DNA of 64,000 nucleotides from the NCBI GenBank assembly GCA_024516155.1, contig JAJJXM010000028.1, positions 124,001-188,000 on the forward strand, given 5' to 3'. Position numbers and translations under genes: made by a program. The DNA comes from Pyronema omphalodes (Eukaryota > Ascomycota > Pezizomycetes > Pezizales > Pyronemataceae). This document shows positions 35,878 through 47,872 of this stretch, piece after piece; position 1 is the stretch's first letter; each line of letters opens with the position of its first letter. The notes below the pieces were generated by a model. The model did not search any database. It was not told where the DNA came from and worked only from the letters and a program-made list of their open reading frames with translations.

Positions 35878-38283
35878 AGCGAGAGTTATTAGAGAGTTCT
35901 GGTAGGAGTGTATGTGTGACGACCGTATGATAGTCGACGTGGAGTGGAGGTGGGTGTGTCGGATTGATGTAGTAGTGGTGGTGAGCTTGGGGGGAGGATT
36001 CTCTCAGGTCGATGGAGAGAGAGGTTTGTGTGGTGTTGTGTCTTGTAAGTTGGAAGCTTGGTTGAGGTGGAAGCTGGGTTTATGAAGGTGTTGCTGGTTG
36101 CTTCCAAGCTGTTACTGAGTCATTCGGTGTCGGGATAGGGGGGTGGGTGGGTGGGTGTCGGGTCTTATCGAGGTGCCGTTCGCGCTTTGCCAGGTTTCGG
36201 TATGGTGAGGAAGGGGGAGGTATCTCCGGGGTTGGAAGGGAGCTACAAGTATGGAGTAGTCGATTCACTCAAAGCGCAGCTATTGTGGAAGCTCATCAAG
36301 GACCGTCCAGGACCGTCCAGGACCGTCAAAGACCGTTAACGAACGTTTGCCAACATGCTCTATTCTAAAATAAGCTGTCATGAAATGCCCCCATTCCATT
36401 TGAAGCCAAGAGGAACTCCCCCCCCCCCCAAGGACCACCTGAAGCTATCCGCAAAGCAGTTCGCCAACCATCGCCAAAGTATAATGACCTACCTCTCAAA
36501 CACCCCGTGCGCAATCATACTCAGCCTTGCCACGGGCTTCCCCAGCTGGCCACTCTCCAGAAACCCCCAAACATCGTCATTCCCACCATCTGAGACTGCT
36601 GTGATTGTTGTATGGTATGTCATGACAGGGGCAAGTCATCCGTATCCGCGTCCGCCGATGTGCCGGTGGTAGCCCGAAGGTGTACCCGGTGTTAGGAGAT
36701 GTGGAGTAGCGGCCACCTTGCTAGCTTTGAGGCTCAAACGGATGGTCCACCACTCCAGTACAGGACGCCAGCATGTACTCGAGACCCATACAGGCGCAAC
36801 ACGACAGGGATTAGCTTCCTGGACCTGGGGAGCTCAACCACACCAGCCCCGGCAACGCGTGAGCCATCAAGCATCCATCAAGCATCATCATCCATCATCA
36901 TCATCTGCGAAGATGAGGCATAAATAGAAAAAATGACGACAAATTCTATGTGTAACATTGCACAAACCACAAGTACACAGGTATCTACCGGGATGAATCA
37001 TCTATGTACATAAGCGACTCCCCTTCTCCTGATCTGTCTAATCGGGCCTCGCCGCCTCGTTTCTGCACATGACAAGGCTGGAACCCTAAAATCTGAAAGG
37101 GAAGTATGTACATACAGTACATACCGTACGGTGTACTGCAATGCAAAGATAGAGAATCTCAAAATCTTACATTACAACAAATCCCTATCAAACCCCCTTA
37201 GATCCCGGAAATATTCGGGTCCGCGGTACCGGTTAACAACATTTGGATTTCCGGTCCGGTATGTAGATTTATCGTAGATATCCCGTACATAGTATTCCAA
37301 GTGTAATGCATCCATTCGCACCATATTTAATTGTTTATCTCAGCACCCTATCTATGCAAACGGTTTCTTCCAACACAATATGGAAACATCATATCGGATC
37401 CGGGGAAACGTATAATAATGCAATGTGCACCATATGGACTGTTGGTTACGCAATCTCAATTTAGACAAACCAAGGAAGCCAAGGGAAGCCAAGGAAGCCA
37501 AGGAAGCCAAGCAAGAATGTCGACTCTCAATTTCTTAACAGTTAAACAATGACAACAACGCCAGGACAGACGGATGCGCTCGCTTAAACGCGAAGCCCAG
37601 GGTATAGGGGATACCCGGAGGAATGCAGCGAAGCACGGCGAAGCAAAGCAACGCAAAGCAACGCATATCATAACACAACATAACCCGGCGCAACACAGCA
37701 CAACACAGCCGCCCATGATATAAGATGAGATGAGATTATGCAACATGCGGGAGGAAGCGATTGTTGAAGGATCGTCATGATGAGTCGACAATAAAAAATA
37801 AAAATAAAGAAAATTATGGTATATGTAGAATCGATATGAGCACTCAGATATATGGTGTTTATGATGCTATAAGGCATCAGAAACTTTGATGTAGTGTTGT
37901 GATATGCTACGGTTAATGAGTCTTCGAAGTGCAAGATGTGACTCGATGTCTTGATGCTTGGATTTCTTGATGCCTTATGCCACGATGTCTCACCATATAC
38001 CGCTGCGGACCATTAATCACCATTACCTTAGTAATCCCATCCAATCCAATCCCACAAACTCTGCAAACCACAACCCACAACCCACTCAAAGCCCTAAACC
38101 CACTCCCTACAAACCCAACCAATTTCCAACCAAACCCGATACCCAACCAAACCATCTAACCAAACCCGAAAGCCGAACTCCATATACCCACAAACCATAG
38201 AAAAAATCCCCAAGAAAAATACAAAAAGCTGCAATAAACATATATATACACAAGACATCATAAGGCACCATAAGGTATTTGAT
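35878..38283. other. Intergenic region upstream of the 198-aa gene
   Basis: 2.4 kb. It contains a GGACCGTCCA ten-bp repeat (36298-36335), a CATCATCA run (36870-36905) and AAGGAAGCC repeats (37475-37512). The open frame at 36355-36672 crosses a C-run and has no motif. No gene is supported. Confidence 0.5.
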
Positions 38284-38516
38284 CCTCTTAGCCTCTTACC
38301 CTCTTACCCTCTTACCCTCTTACCCTCTTACCCTCTTACCCTCTTACCCTCTTACCCTCTTACCCTCTTACCCTCTTACCCTCTTACCCTCTTACCCTCT
38401 TACCCTCTTACCCTCTTACCCTCTTACCCTCTTACCCTCTTACCCTCTTACCCTCTTACCCTCTTACCCTCTTACCCTCTTACCCTCTTAGCCTCTTAGC
38501 CTCTTAGCCTCTTAGG
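38284..38516. repeat. 8-bp CCCTCTTA minisatellite
   Basis: About 24 nearly perfect copies of CTTACCCT, with CTTAGCCT variants at both edges. The long frame across it is only its translation (SYPLTLLP repeated). The complement is TAAGAGGG. Confidence 0.97.
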
Positions 38517-39608
38517 TTTATACCCTCCTGATGCATTGGTTAAACGTTAACCAGCTCGTGAACTCCTACCGAAGCCCCGAAGCCCGAAGCCCGAGGCCGA
38601 CATCCCGAAGCCCGAAGCCCCAACCTTCCCCACCCCCGAATATCAGTCCATCTTCAAAGCACCAGGATCCGGGCTCTGAGCTCTGAGCTCTGAGATTATA
38701 ACGCAACCAAAACCAACACTCCAGCTCGCACCGCAGTTCAACAACTGAATATTTACAGACCATAGACCATAGACCATAGACCACCATAAGTTTTTCCAGT
38801 TACGAGAAAAGCGGATAATTGGAAAACTAAAAACTAGAAAATAATAAAGATTAAAATCAATGGAGGTAATAAAGACAACCAAAGCACAGGATTGATGAAT
38901 CGAGAGGGATAAAGACACAAAAGACGAAGGACACGGAATATGATGGTGAGAAGCGATGGTATCTGATCATGTGATTATGTAACCTAGCTCTGCGATCCTG
39001 TTCTGGGTTATATAGGCTGTAGAGGTGATGGTAATTTGGGATACATCGGCGGAGGTGATGGTATAATGGTATAATGGTATGATAGGATGTATTATTTTCA
39101 GCTACGTACTTGGACGAAGAATATGTTATGCATATTGATGACTCAAGTTTTACAAGAATCGAGATATAGAGACCAGAGAAGACGATGTGGAATATGAAAC
39201 TCATAGTTAGTAAGAAAGTTCTATATCTGGGCATTATTGATATTGGAACTCGTATTTTACCACATTGATGGAGCACATCATTAAGCTTGGCACTTGCCAA
39301 TAGCGTCAATGCTGCTGAGAGTCGACTGGTGTAATCTCCCCTGATGCTATGGTACTCGGCTCGATTAGTCAAAGACTTGTTGTAAGAAAGCACAGGGAGA
39401 GACAGACGGTTCTATTGTGGATAATAATGACGATACAGAGAGAGGAAGCATTATATATAGTAGAAAAGTCGGCTGGTCTCATCCTCCTGATCAAACCCTG
39501 TTTGGTGTCCCACTTGGACCCTCTTAAGGTTCGGCTTGAGCAAACCCAAGGACCTTGTTACGACAAGCTGGATTGCCTACTCGGCAATCTTCCAACAGTT
39601 GTAAACCT
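38517..39608. other. Intergenic DNA
   Basis: It contains AAGCCCGAAGCCCGA repeats (38575-38625), GAGCTCTGAGCTCTGAG (38675-38695), ACCATAGACCATAG (38758-38785) and GGTATAATGGTATAATGG (39058-39080). The 178-aa minus-strand open frame (38857-39393) lacks recognisable motifs and its codons look random. Confidence 0.45.
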
Positions 39609-41400
39609 ACAGCACGAATCGATCATAAGGTTCAGGACCTCGGTCTACTGGCCTTGTACATGTCATGAACTAATTAAAGGCCAAATGGCTCAAAATACAC
39701 GATATCACTCGAAATGACTTCTTGTCAAGGGCACTACAAATAAATTGAAAACAAAATAAAAATATATTATAAACCAAAGATATGGCATACATTAGTCAAT
39801 GCAATAAATATAATCCGAAAACCGCAAAAAACAGAATTACAGAATATAGAGACAACCATTGTCAAAGCCATTACTCCCATACTTCAATCCCACCCAGTTT
39901 ATCCAGTTGCACCGCTTCAAACCCCCAAAAGACAAGAAATGAAACTCACCTCTGATTATGGATCCTTCCACCCATTCCTGGCAACTACCACTCCCCCAAC
40001 TCACCTTCCATGTGATGCAACTTGATGTACGAGGGGAATAATGGGGATTGGAGAAAAATATTGGAAAGGAAAATGACTCACCCTAACATTCGTCTGAGTT
40101 CTTCGTCTAATGGATGATACTAGAACCACGCGGTCGAAGGCCAGCAGGGATAAAGAACACAGCTGAAAGAAGGAAACAATAGATACAAGCCAAGTTGAAT
40201 ATCGAGCCCACGACTGCAGTGGTGTACCGCTCTTCTGGGGTATCATAATAACTTTGGGTATCCGGTCTATCAAACTTGCATAAAAACGAAAAAAAAATTG
40301 GTTTCCAGTCTATCAAACTTGCATAAAAACGAAAAAAAAAATTGGTTTCCGGTCGATCAAACTTGCAAGTAAAAACAAGAAAAACAAAGACAGACTTTTT
40401 CGTTTGCCCGTAGCTCTATGGCGGGAGCTGACTGGTGTTTGTAGTTGTTTTTAAGCTTATAGTTCCTGCAATTAACGTATAAGCTGTTCTTGCAAGTGAT
40501 CAATCCGTTTTTTATTGCTCTATTTCTCGAGCTGAGTGCACCGCGGCTCCGTTCATCCATGACGGTACATGTCGCAAGTACAAGTCACAAGTTGTCGATT
40601 TGGAAAAGTCCCGAGGCAGCCAGAGGCAGGTGTCCATGCCTAGGAAAAGACATAACGAAGGAAAAACAGGTGTACGCAACCTGTTTTTATCCTAGGAAAG
40701 TGCTGCCAGCACCAGGTGGGCCCAGCCTGATGCTATACTGCCGTGGTCGTGGAAATCTCCGGGGGTGATTTGCAAAGTTCTTTTTTTGCTTTTTTTTACA
40801 TTTTCTCTATGACATCAAACAATGCCGAACCTTTGATTTCATTTATAATGTCAGCAAATAACACTCGACAATACTTAAACAATAGCATCAAGTCAAAGTC
40901 CGTCGCAAGTTGCATCATGGTATCGAGGTGGTTGGGGTTGCAGATTGATTCCATAGCGACGGATACTCGAAAGGGACCAAACGAGATCAAATTTGCTTTA
41001 GAAAAATAAAAGACTTGCAATCGAGAGCAAGTAGAAAAAGATAGAAAAAGATAGAAAAAGATATAAAGGGTAGAAAAGGGTAGGAATGAGGAGATGTGGA
41101 GTTATGCCGGTGGATGCTGTATGAATGAGAGACAAGAGTTCCCAATCACAGACAGCCCTTAAAAAGCCCAAGACGGAGCTTAAGCGGCGAAACGGAGGAT
41201 GGAAATCCGCTTGTGAAGTGACCCAAAAAGCCGCCAAAAAGTGCGGCGAAGTACGTCTATTTTCATACTTGCGCAGCTAAAGCTTGCGGGGTGCGCGTGT
41301 AGCATGTCTTCCTGCATGACGAAGCTACAAAACGGCATGCTTTACTCCATGTTCACCGCAGAAATCGCCGCTAGGCGCCAGGGACTGTCGGCCGATTCAC
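39609..41400. repeat. Segmental duplication, copy A (1.79 kb)
   Basis: Aligned by eye over its whole length with 48863-50596 in the same orientation. Large parts are about 90% or more identical, with small indels and many C/T or G/A differences. Minus-strand frames inside look like decayed coding: one has a hydrophobic run (VVGSIFNLACIYCFLLSA, about 40110-40250). Another at 40796-41020 includes SICNPNHLDTMMQ, and its counterpart in copy B is frameshifted. In A the first frame ends IIH-stop, where copy B continues IIHWTKNSDEC-stop, so TGG became TAG. Confidence 0.85.
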
Positions 41401-41424
41401 GGTACGTAGGGAAAATTTGACAAT

Positions 41425-41778
41425 TTTGTCTCAGATTGACTTCACATAAAATCTTTAACCTAACCGAGTTCAGCCTGTCAAAATAAAGACTGGAGACTCT
41501 GACGTCTTTATTGTTAGCAACAGCCAAGTACATAGTGAGGGGAAAAAACGTGCAACATTTACATTCGGCAAGGTATTTATCATCACAGAGGTTGTTTCAT
41601 TGTTCAAGACATACTCAAATACTATGCTGCGCCTCTGGCCCACGAAAAAACGAGTATTGACGGCCACAGCTTTGCTGGTTAATTCAGTTCCGTTGAAATC
41701 CCTTGGAAGGTGGATGTTAAAGAAGCTTGTCCCGGTTAACAACTTCAAAGATAAGGTTTAGCCACCATTGGATAGCTT
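41425..41778 (-). pseudogene. Decayed copy of the C-terminal domain of the 828-aa protein
   Basis: Read on the minus strand, this fragment matches residues about 715-828 of the 26.8-29.8 kb gene. Shared landmarks are LSLKL at the start, FF-x-I-x-LPR, FVG-R-x-FEY-x-LN, a TW-like stretch, and the ending LKILCEVNLRQN (against LEILCEVTLRQN). The frame changes near 41535, and the stop codon after RQN is lost. Nothing of the upstream helical core is found next to it. It lies directly beside the right edge of duplication copy A. Confidence 0.85.
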
Positions 41779-44720
41779 CAAGGGGGGGTTCTGCTTTCTC
41801 CACCTGTGAGTGAGTGAGTGATCCGCAGCTTCGGCTATGATCCCCGGCCATGATAAAAATTCCGCACTAACGGGTTGAGTCTATAAATGAATAGAATGAA
41901 ATAAAACGAGAATAGAAAACCAAATCTCTTGGGGTACATAGTGGGGTTGTAGATTCCAATAGTCCAATGGCAAGTAAATCGATCCCGGATACTGGTCACT
42001 AACACTAGACGGACCGGAAGATTCTCCACCAGACGAGCGCCGAATTACTGCAGTCTGTGAGTCACTGCGGGCACCGTCGTGGAAACCACATGTATCCTAT
42101 ATATAAGCTCATGTGATGTGACTCATGTTCTTTAACTGATTTCATTGTTGAAGAGTGCCTGTCGAGCCGTGCTCTGTGCTGTACTGACCGCTTGTAGAGG
42201 TGGATGTTGCCTTAGCGTACATCCCCTCGTTATGTTTGTTCTGTCGATGGAATGTTTTGCTCGTTATCGAATATCACTCACAACATTCTCCATCTCCATC
42301 TGTCTATCTCTCTTGTCTCCCCAAGTGTCAGCTCATCCTTCGTCTGACCAGGAGCATTTTTTCATTCATTATTTCATGTCAGTACCATTAACTATCAACA
42401 TTAGAGTTTGGATGTAGAACCCAGCTAGATAGTTAGTAAGCTATATGTAGTTACATTTATATATTCATATCAGTTGTTTATAATGAGTGATTTCTATTAA
42501 CGCCATGAGTCCCTAAATTCACATCACTTCACTGTCAGGGTACTACTACTTGACTATATAGGTCATGGCAATATAGTAACAAGTAATTTCATAGTGAATA
42601 GTGAGTCACCAACAGCTAATAATAATCATATCACCCTGCAAATTTAGAAGCGACGTATCTTCATAACCTATACTCGCTCGCAGCCTCTCGCTGGCCGTGA
42701 AATTTGTCGGTGGCAAAGTGCATGAGACATCAAACAAATCTGAATTCGAATTGAAAAGGCCATTGGTTACAACTAGACAATGAATCCATATATATCTATA
42801 TACATAATGATAATCCATAGTTCATGGTTTCATGGATTTATAGTCTATGTTCGCAACATTGTTGATTAAACCAACCAAGCAAAAGCAAGAAGATTGAAAG
42901 AAAGTATCCATCCGAGCAGGTTCGTAGGGAATATCATTAGAGATATTACTAAAGATATCGTTGGATATAATCAACTGCCATCTACAAGTTATAGTGAACC
43001 TATGAAGCAATATCGTCTTGGAATTTCTTGGTAAACCGTGAAAAACCATAATTTTGATGACGCAGTAATTATCGGGTGATCTTGTATGCACAGCCTCCCA
43101 ATGCATACATTGCCCCAACAAGATTATTTATACATCAATACTCATTTACCTGTCTGCTTGTTTTGTGAACTTTCTTTTATTGCGAAGCTCATCTTTGAAG
43201 GAAATTGTGAAGCTCTGCGGGTGGTCTATTGATTTTAGCCGGACGCTTTTCCATCTGTATGATTGTCTTGGGGGCTCAAAAGTCTAAGAGATTTATCTAT
43301 GAGAGAATGACAGAAAAGAGGAAAGGTATATTGGTACTCGGAGGAGGGTGCGAGAATATGGGAGACCGAGGGAGGGATGGACTTGAGGGAAGAATAAGGA
43401 ATATGAAATATAGAAGTAGATAGTTCGTAGATGACAAGAGGGCATTTGGAAGATTTTGAGTAGGTCCCGGGGGGTTTCTGGGATTTCCTTGACAGCGTTT
43501 TACGTCGGAATGGTCTGTGGAATTCTCAATTGTTGGATTAGGGAGATCCTAGAGATGTCTACTATGTATGCAGATAAATAACATTATGTAGTTGTAAGAA
43601 TCGCATCCACTTCTCTATCTTACTACAACCTTGTGAGTCTGTGACTATAACCATAGGAATCTCACCAGTTTTATTTGTCACGATTTCCGGTGTGCACAGT
43701 GCAAATGGCTTCTTGGCTCATGACATCGCTGGAAATCGGGAAATACTCAAATCCGTTTGGGTTACAAGTACTAACTTGTGCTTCTTGCATAACAGCCACG
43801 GTTCCGGTACATACTTCCTTGTACATACATTATGGATGCATTTCATGTATTCTCCATAGCCTGTCTACAGAATGCCGTTGATAACTTCTGGTCTGTTAGT
43901 ATATTACTATTTAATTGTTGATGTTTTTTACTATGCTGTATACACGCCCATCGTGTTAACTGCATAATCGGTTAGCGGTTTGAAGCTTTCCTAGACGATG
44001 TAGATGCAGTATTTATGTATCGATGTACATACATGCCACCCGCGCCGCCCGCGCCGCCTTGCAACGCCAATCGAGTAGACGAGTACGTACTCATGAAGTA
44101 TTTTGGTAATATGTTAGCCTCTGGAATTTTTCGCCTATTAATTTTTACCATGCTTCAGTACCTTTAGTGCTTTGATATTCAAAAACTATATGCTTCTCGG
44201 TGCAATTCTGTCAAGTGCCATCCACCAAGCGGTCATTTTATTCACCGAGTGATATTTGCGCGTGGGAGACATAAACGTCAAGGTTCTATAACTTGCATAA
44301 AACCCACTTTCAGTACATATCCGTACACCAGCGGTAGTAAGTACGCGTATTCTTAAAATTTTGTGCATACATTTGTACTCTTAGTACTATAGTATGTACG
44401 TATTCCAAAGCCTATATACTTGCACAAAGCCTAACTGTTGTGCCCTTTTCCCCCACCACCCGAATTTTCTCCGAAAGTGTAGTTCTTCATATGCGAAATT
44501 GGAGGTATTATGTACATACTAGGCACTTTATCTATGACAATCAAACACCCCTCCGAATCATCTATCGATATGAGTTTTCATTACTACTGAGGTGCATGCC
44601 AACTAATTCTGTATACCAAACTGCAATGTCATGAAATTCGCACTTCTCGTCTTTCGGATTCTACGTCGATTCTCTCATCATGTGTAGGCGAGTCAATCTC
44701 CGGTAATCGATGGGGGGTTT
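41779..44720. other. Gene-free AT-rich region
   Basis: 2.9 kb. A fragment at about 42150-42350 resembles the core of the 12-kb transposon and 46.49-46.64 kb (separate entry). Otherwise there are only short open frames without motifs. Confidence 0.45.
42145..42350 (+). repeat. Dispersed repeat fragment (shared with 46.5 kb and the 12-kb transposon core)
   Basis: GCCTGTCGAGCCGTGCTCTG here corresponds to GCCTGTCGAGCCGTGTCCCG at 46498. On the minus strand near 13155 it corresponds to CCTGTAGAGCTGTGTTCTGT. Downstream, GTGGATGTTGCCTTAGCG and CATTCTCCATCTCCATCT keep the likeness. Confidence 0.55.
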
Positions 44721-45221
44721 TTTGCCTACGCACACCTGAAGCTGCCTCTAGGCTTTGTGTTTCCATCTAGGCCAACCGAACGCCATCCGCTCTCCATTTG
44801 TCTACACACGTATCTCCCCAGCACCTATCAACAGCCTTAACTAATGCTCAAGCTGATATCATAGCTTTCCATTAACCCCTTGACATAAAGACCAGACCGC
44901 CATAAGCAAAACCCTACATAGAATGAAGCAAATCAAACATTTTTCCTCCAATTTCACAAGCGAAGTTAAACGATATAGCAGATAGTAATAACAGTAACTC
45001 AAAGTATTACAGCACTTCTATTTCTTATGCTGCTGCGTCAGTCATGTAACGGCTATCGACATACATATACATACAGTTTGGCACAGAGCATTGCCCTTAC
45101 GATGGCGTACTGCGGGAACGTGGGAACGTGGGATGTTAATCGTTTAAGTGTATCGCATACATATTCTGCTTCTGCGGAGATTGAGAATATATTTCGGAAC
45201 ATCATCAGATATCTTCAAGAC

Positions 45222-45228
45222 TATATAT
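45222..45228 (+). promoter_or_regulatory. Probable TATA box of Kre9-like gene 1
   Basis: TATATAT lies 126-132 bp 5' of the ATG, within GACTATATATGACCTCC. The same block (GACTATATATCACCTCC) is kept at the same place before the tandem paralogue. Confidence 0.45.
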
Positions 45229-45353
45229 GACCTCCCATCTCTCTCCACAGATCCATTACTTCCAACTAAGCTACACTACACTACACTACACTACACCGAA
45301 GCATCTCTGAATACTTTTATTACTACTCCACATCTCCTCATAGAACGATAGCA

Positions 45354-45930
45354 ATGAAGTTCTCACTACTCGCAATATCAACATTCTTTACCCTTACCCT
45401 CGCAACTTATAAACAGCCTACAAAAGAACTTGTGGGGCTTGGTGCTGTCCGTTTACCTGATTATGCTCACCCCGTGACTACTGGTAGAAATTTCCAAATC
45501 GTCTGGGATGCTGTAAGTTCTCTGTTGATATCTACTCTCATTCGATATCTTATCGCTTATATCATGCCTGTCCCCACCTCCCTCACTCCCTCTTTCTAAT
45601 TTAACCCCCAAAACCAAAAATTCAAGAACAATTCACTAACCCTCTCTCCGCCTCTAGGACGGTCTCGGCACCCGACGTATCTCGCTAGTCCTCTTGAACG
45701 GCTGTTCAAAAAACTGCAAGAGAGTCCTCGATATCGTAACCGGGATCCCAGCCAACTACCAGATCAACTCAAACGGAAAAGGAACCTATATATGGAGCGT
45801 ACCTAGGGGTCTCCAAACCAGTGGTGGAAAGGATAGTTATGGTATTCAGCTGATTGTTGATCAGACTGGTGAGTATCAGTATAGTACGTCTTTTGCGGTT
45901 GTGGGTGGTGGAAGGGAGGGGAGGATATGA
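45354..45930 (+). CDS. Small secreted Kre9/Knh1-like protein, copy 1
   Basis: Exons 45354-45512 and 45658-45930, joined over a 145-bp intron, give 143 aa. Residues 1-17 (MKFSLLAISTFFTLTLA) form a secretion signal. The rest is one beta-sandwich of the Kre9/Knh1 N-terminal (Ser-Thr-rich GPI-anchored membrane family) type. It shows the usual order: P-x-T-G-x-x-x-x-I-x-WDA, ISLVLLNG, G-x-YIWSVPRGL, then YGIQLIVDQTGEYQYSTSF. Two cysteines (CSKNC) may pair. No GPI-anchor signal follows, so it should be free in the wall or medium. In yeasts the family takes part in beta-1,6-glucan synthesis; short secreted forms in filamentous fungi have unknown roles. Confidence 0.82.
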
Positions 45931-46475
45931 TGATAATTCTAGAGACTAGAAAATGGTGATGGTGAAGAAATGGAGTGTTTTACGTCAGATGAGGGCGTAA
46001 ATAAATTTGAACGCTGGGAGGTTTTTGTTGCTATTGAGAACTGAGTTGAAAATTTGAAGTATTGGGTTACTTGTTGCTTGCTTGATTCACGGCCTTGATA
46101 CATTTTCGTCTTGCAGGATCAAAACCCTTAACATTGGAAGACCTAAGGTCTACAGCTCATATTTCGATGTAAGTCTTAAAAGAACATGTGGAAGGTTGCT
46201 AGAGGATCCCTGTTCTAGGCGTAGACTTGGCAGGGCTGATGAAGACTTGGCTGTTAGCGTCCTTTAGCTGTATATCGTTCTTTCTATTGCGTTTCACTCT
46301 GTTTCTTCTACATCAGTTACAATCGCATTCTCCATCTCCACTTCGTCTCATCCCTCTCAGTTCAACAGAATACAACCCTAAAATCAAAGATCACCTTGCC
46401 TCCGCACACGTGACACATGAAGCCACCTCTAGGCTCTGTGTTCCATTACGGCCAACCGAACGCCATCCGCTTTAA

Positions 46476-46706
46476 ATCTCCTAATTGTTGAAGGTGGCCT
46501 GTCGAGCCGTGTCCCGCAATGTGCTGAGGGAGGAGGAAGACAAGTGCATTAGCGCTTGTCCCCTCCCTAAAGGTGCCCTGTCGCTGGTTGTCAGTTCCGT
46601 CCCCACAATCTACATCATTTGCTACTACCTCCATCTTTCTCTTAATGTCTAGATTTCTTTGATTCCATTCTGACCTACCAATATCGTGATCTGAATACTA
46701 ACATCC
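46476..46706 (+). repeat. About 230-bp insertion distinguishing the two tandem copies
   Basis: Upstream of copy 1 the sequence runs from GCCAACCGAACGCCATCCGCT (44774) almost directly to ATCTCCCCAGCACCTAT. Upstream of copy 2 the same two blocks (46450 and 46711) are separated by about 230 bp. The extra DNA belongs to the repeat at 42.15 kb. Confidence 0.65.
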
Positions 46707-47098
46707 ACATCTCCCCAGCACCTATGCATATCCCCAACCAACGCGCAAGTTGATATCACAGCATCAAATCAATCCCCTTGATATAAAGCCCAGACAAGTC
46801 CATTAATATAATCAGAACCTCACATAGAAAGCAAGCCAATCAAACCTTTTCCACCAATTTTACCAACAGAGTTCAATAATATAGTGGGTAGTTATACCAG
46901 TAACTTAAAGTGTTATAGCACTTGCGTCAATCATGCAAACACCTATCAATGCTGTTTGGTACTGAGAATTGCCCTTACGATGGCTTTCTGCGGAAAAGTG
47001 GGATATTAAGGGTGTAAGTGTATTATGTGTATGTATTTTGATGAATCTAAGATTTGGAAGATATTCTGGAACATCATCAGATATATCTATCTTGCGGA

Positions 47099-47105
47099 CT
47101 ATATA
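47099..47105 (+). promoter_or_regulatory. Probable TATA box of Kre9-like gene 2
   Basis: CTATATATCACCTCC lies about 145 bp before the ATG, in the block conserved with copy 1. Confidence 0.45.
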
Positions 47106-47247
47106 TCACCTCCTATATCGCCCTTCACAGTTTCAGTATATTTCCAAGCTTCTCTGCATCACTACGCCAAAGAATCTCTAGAACTTTTAACCCTTTAATC
47201 TCTCATTCACTACACTAAATCACCGCATAGAAACGGTATCTGCAGCA

Positions 47248-47872
47248 ATGAAGTTCACACTACTCACAATATCAACACTCTTCACCCTTACCCTCGCAGC
47301 TTATAGACAGCCTACGACGAAACTTGTCGATCGTGGTGCTATCCGTTTACCTGATTATGAACACCCCGTGACTAGTGGTCAATATTTTGAAATTGTTTGG
47401 GATGCAGTAAGTTTCTCTTTGATAGTGTTATCCGTTAGCTTACTGCTTATTGCTTATCTTATGCCCGCCTCCCCTCATCCTACTTTCCTACTCTCTACCT
47501 AAAAACCAAACTCTACCCAAAAACCAAAACCCAAACCCCCAAAACTCAGAACAATCCACTAACCCCCCCCCCCCCCCTTAGGAAGGTCTCGGCAGCCAAT
47601 CCATCTCGCTAGTCCTCCAGGATTACGGCTGTAAAAAACATTGCAAGAGATTCCGGAACATCGCAACCAGAATCCCAGCGGACCACAACATCAACTCAGA
47701 CGGAAAAGGAACATTTAGATGGAGAGTACCTAGAAGGCTTAAAATCATTGATGGAAAGAAGAACTATGCAATTCAGCTGATTGTTGATCAGACTGGTGAG
47801 TATCAGTATAGTACGGAGTTTGAGATTCTGCGTGGTCCAAGGGGGGGCTGGGAGGAGAAGATACAATTTTGA
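47248..47872 (+). CDS. Small secreted Kre9/Knh1-like protein, copy 2
   Basis: Exons 47248-47406 and 47582-47872 give 149 aa. It is the tandem paralogue of the gene 1.3 kb upstream: the signal peptide (MKFTLLTISTLFTLTLA), RLPDYEHPVTSG, WDA, ISLVLL and IQLIVDQTGEYQYST are all kept. It differs by a longer, more basic middle (CKKHCKRF, RWRVPRRLK) and a changed C-terminus. The surface therefore became more positive, and many differences change the amino acid. The 175-bp intron ends in a run of about 15 C before TTAG. No anchor signal is seen. Expression probably follows copy 1, since the 5' block is duplicated too. Confidence 0.82.

Noticed and set aside
36355..36672. 105-aa plus-strand open frame
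   Set aside because: It crosses a C-run and has no recognisable domain or neighbouring exons.
38279..38491. 70-aa repetitive protein (SYPLTLLP)
   Set aside because: Pure translation of the 8-bp minisatellite.
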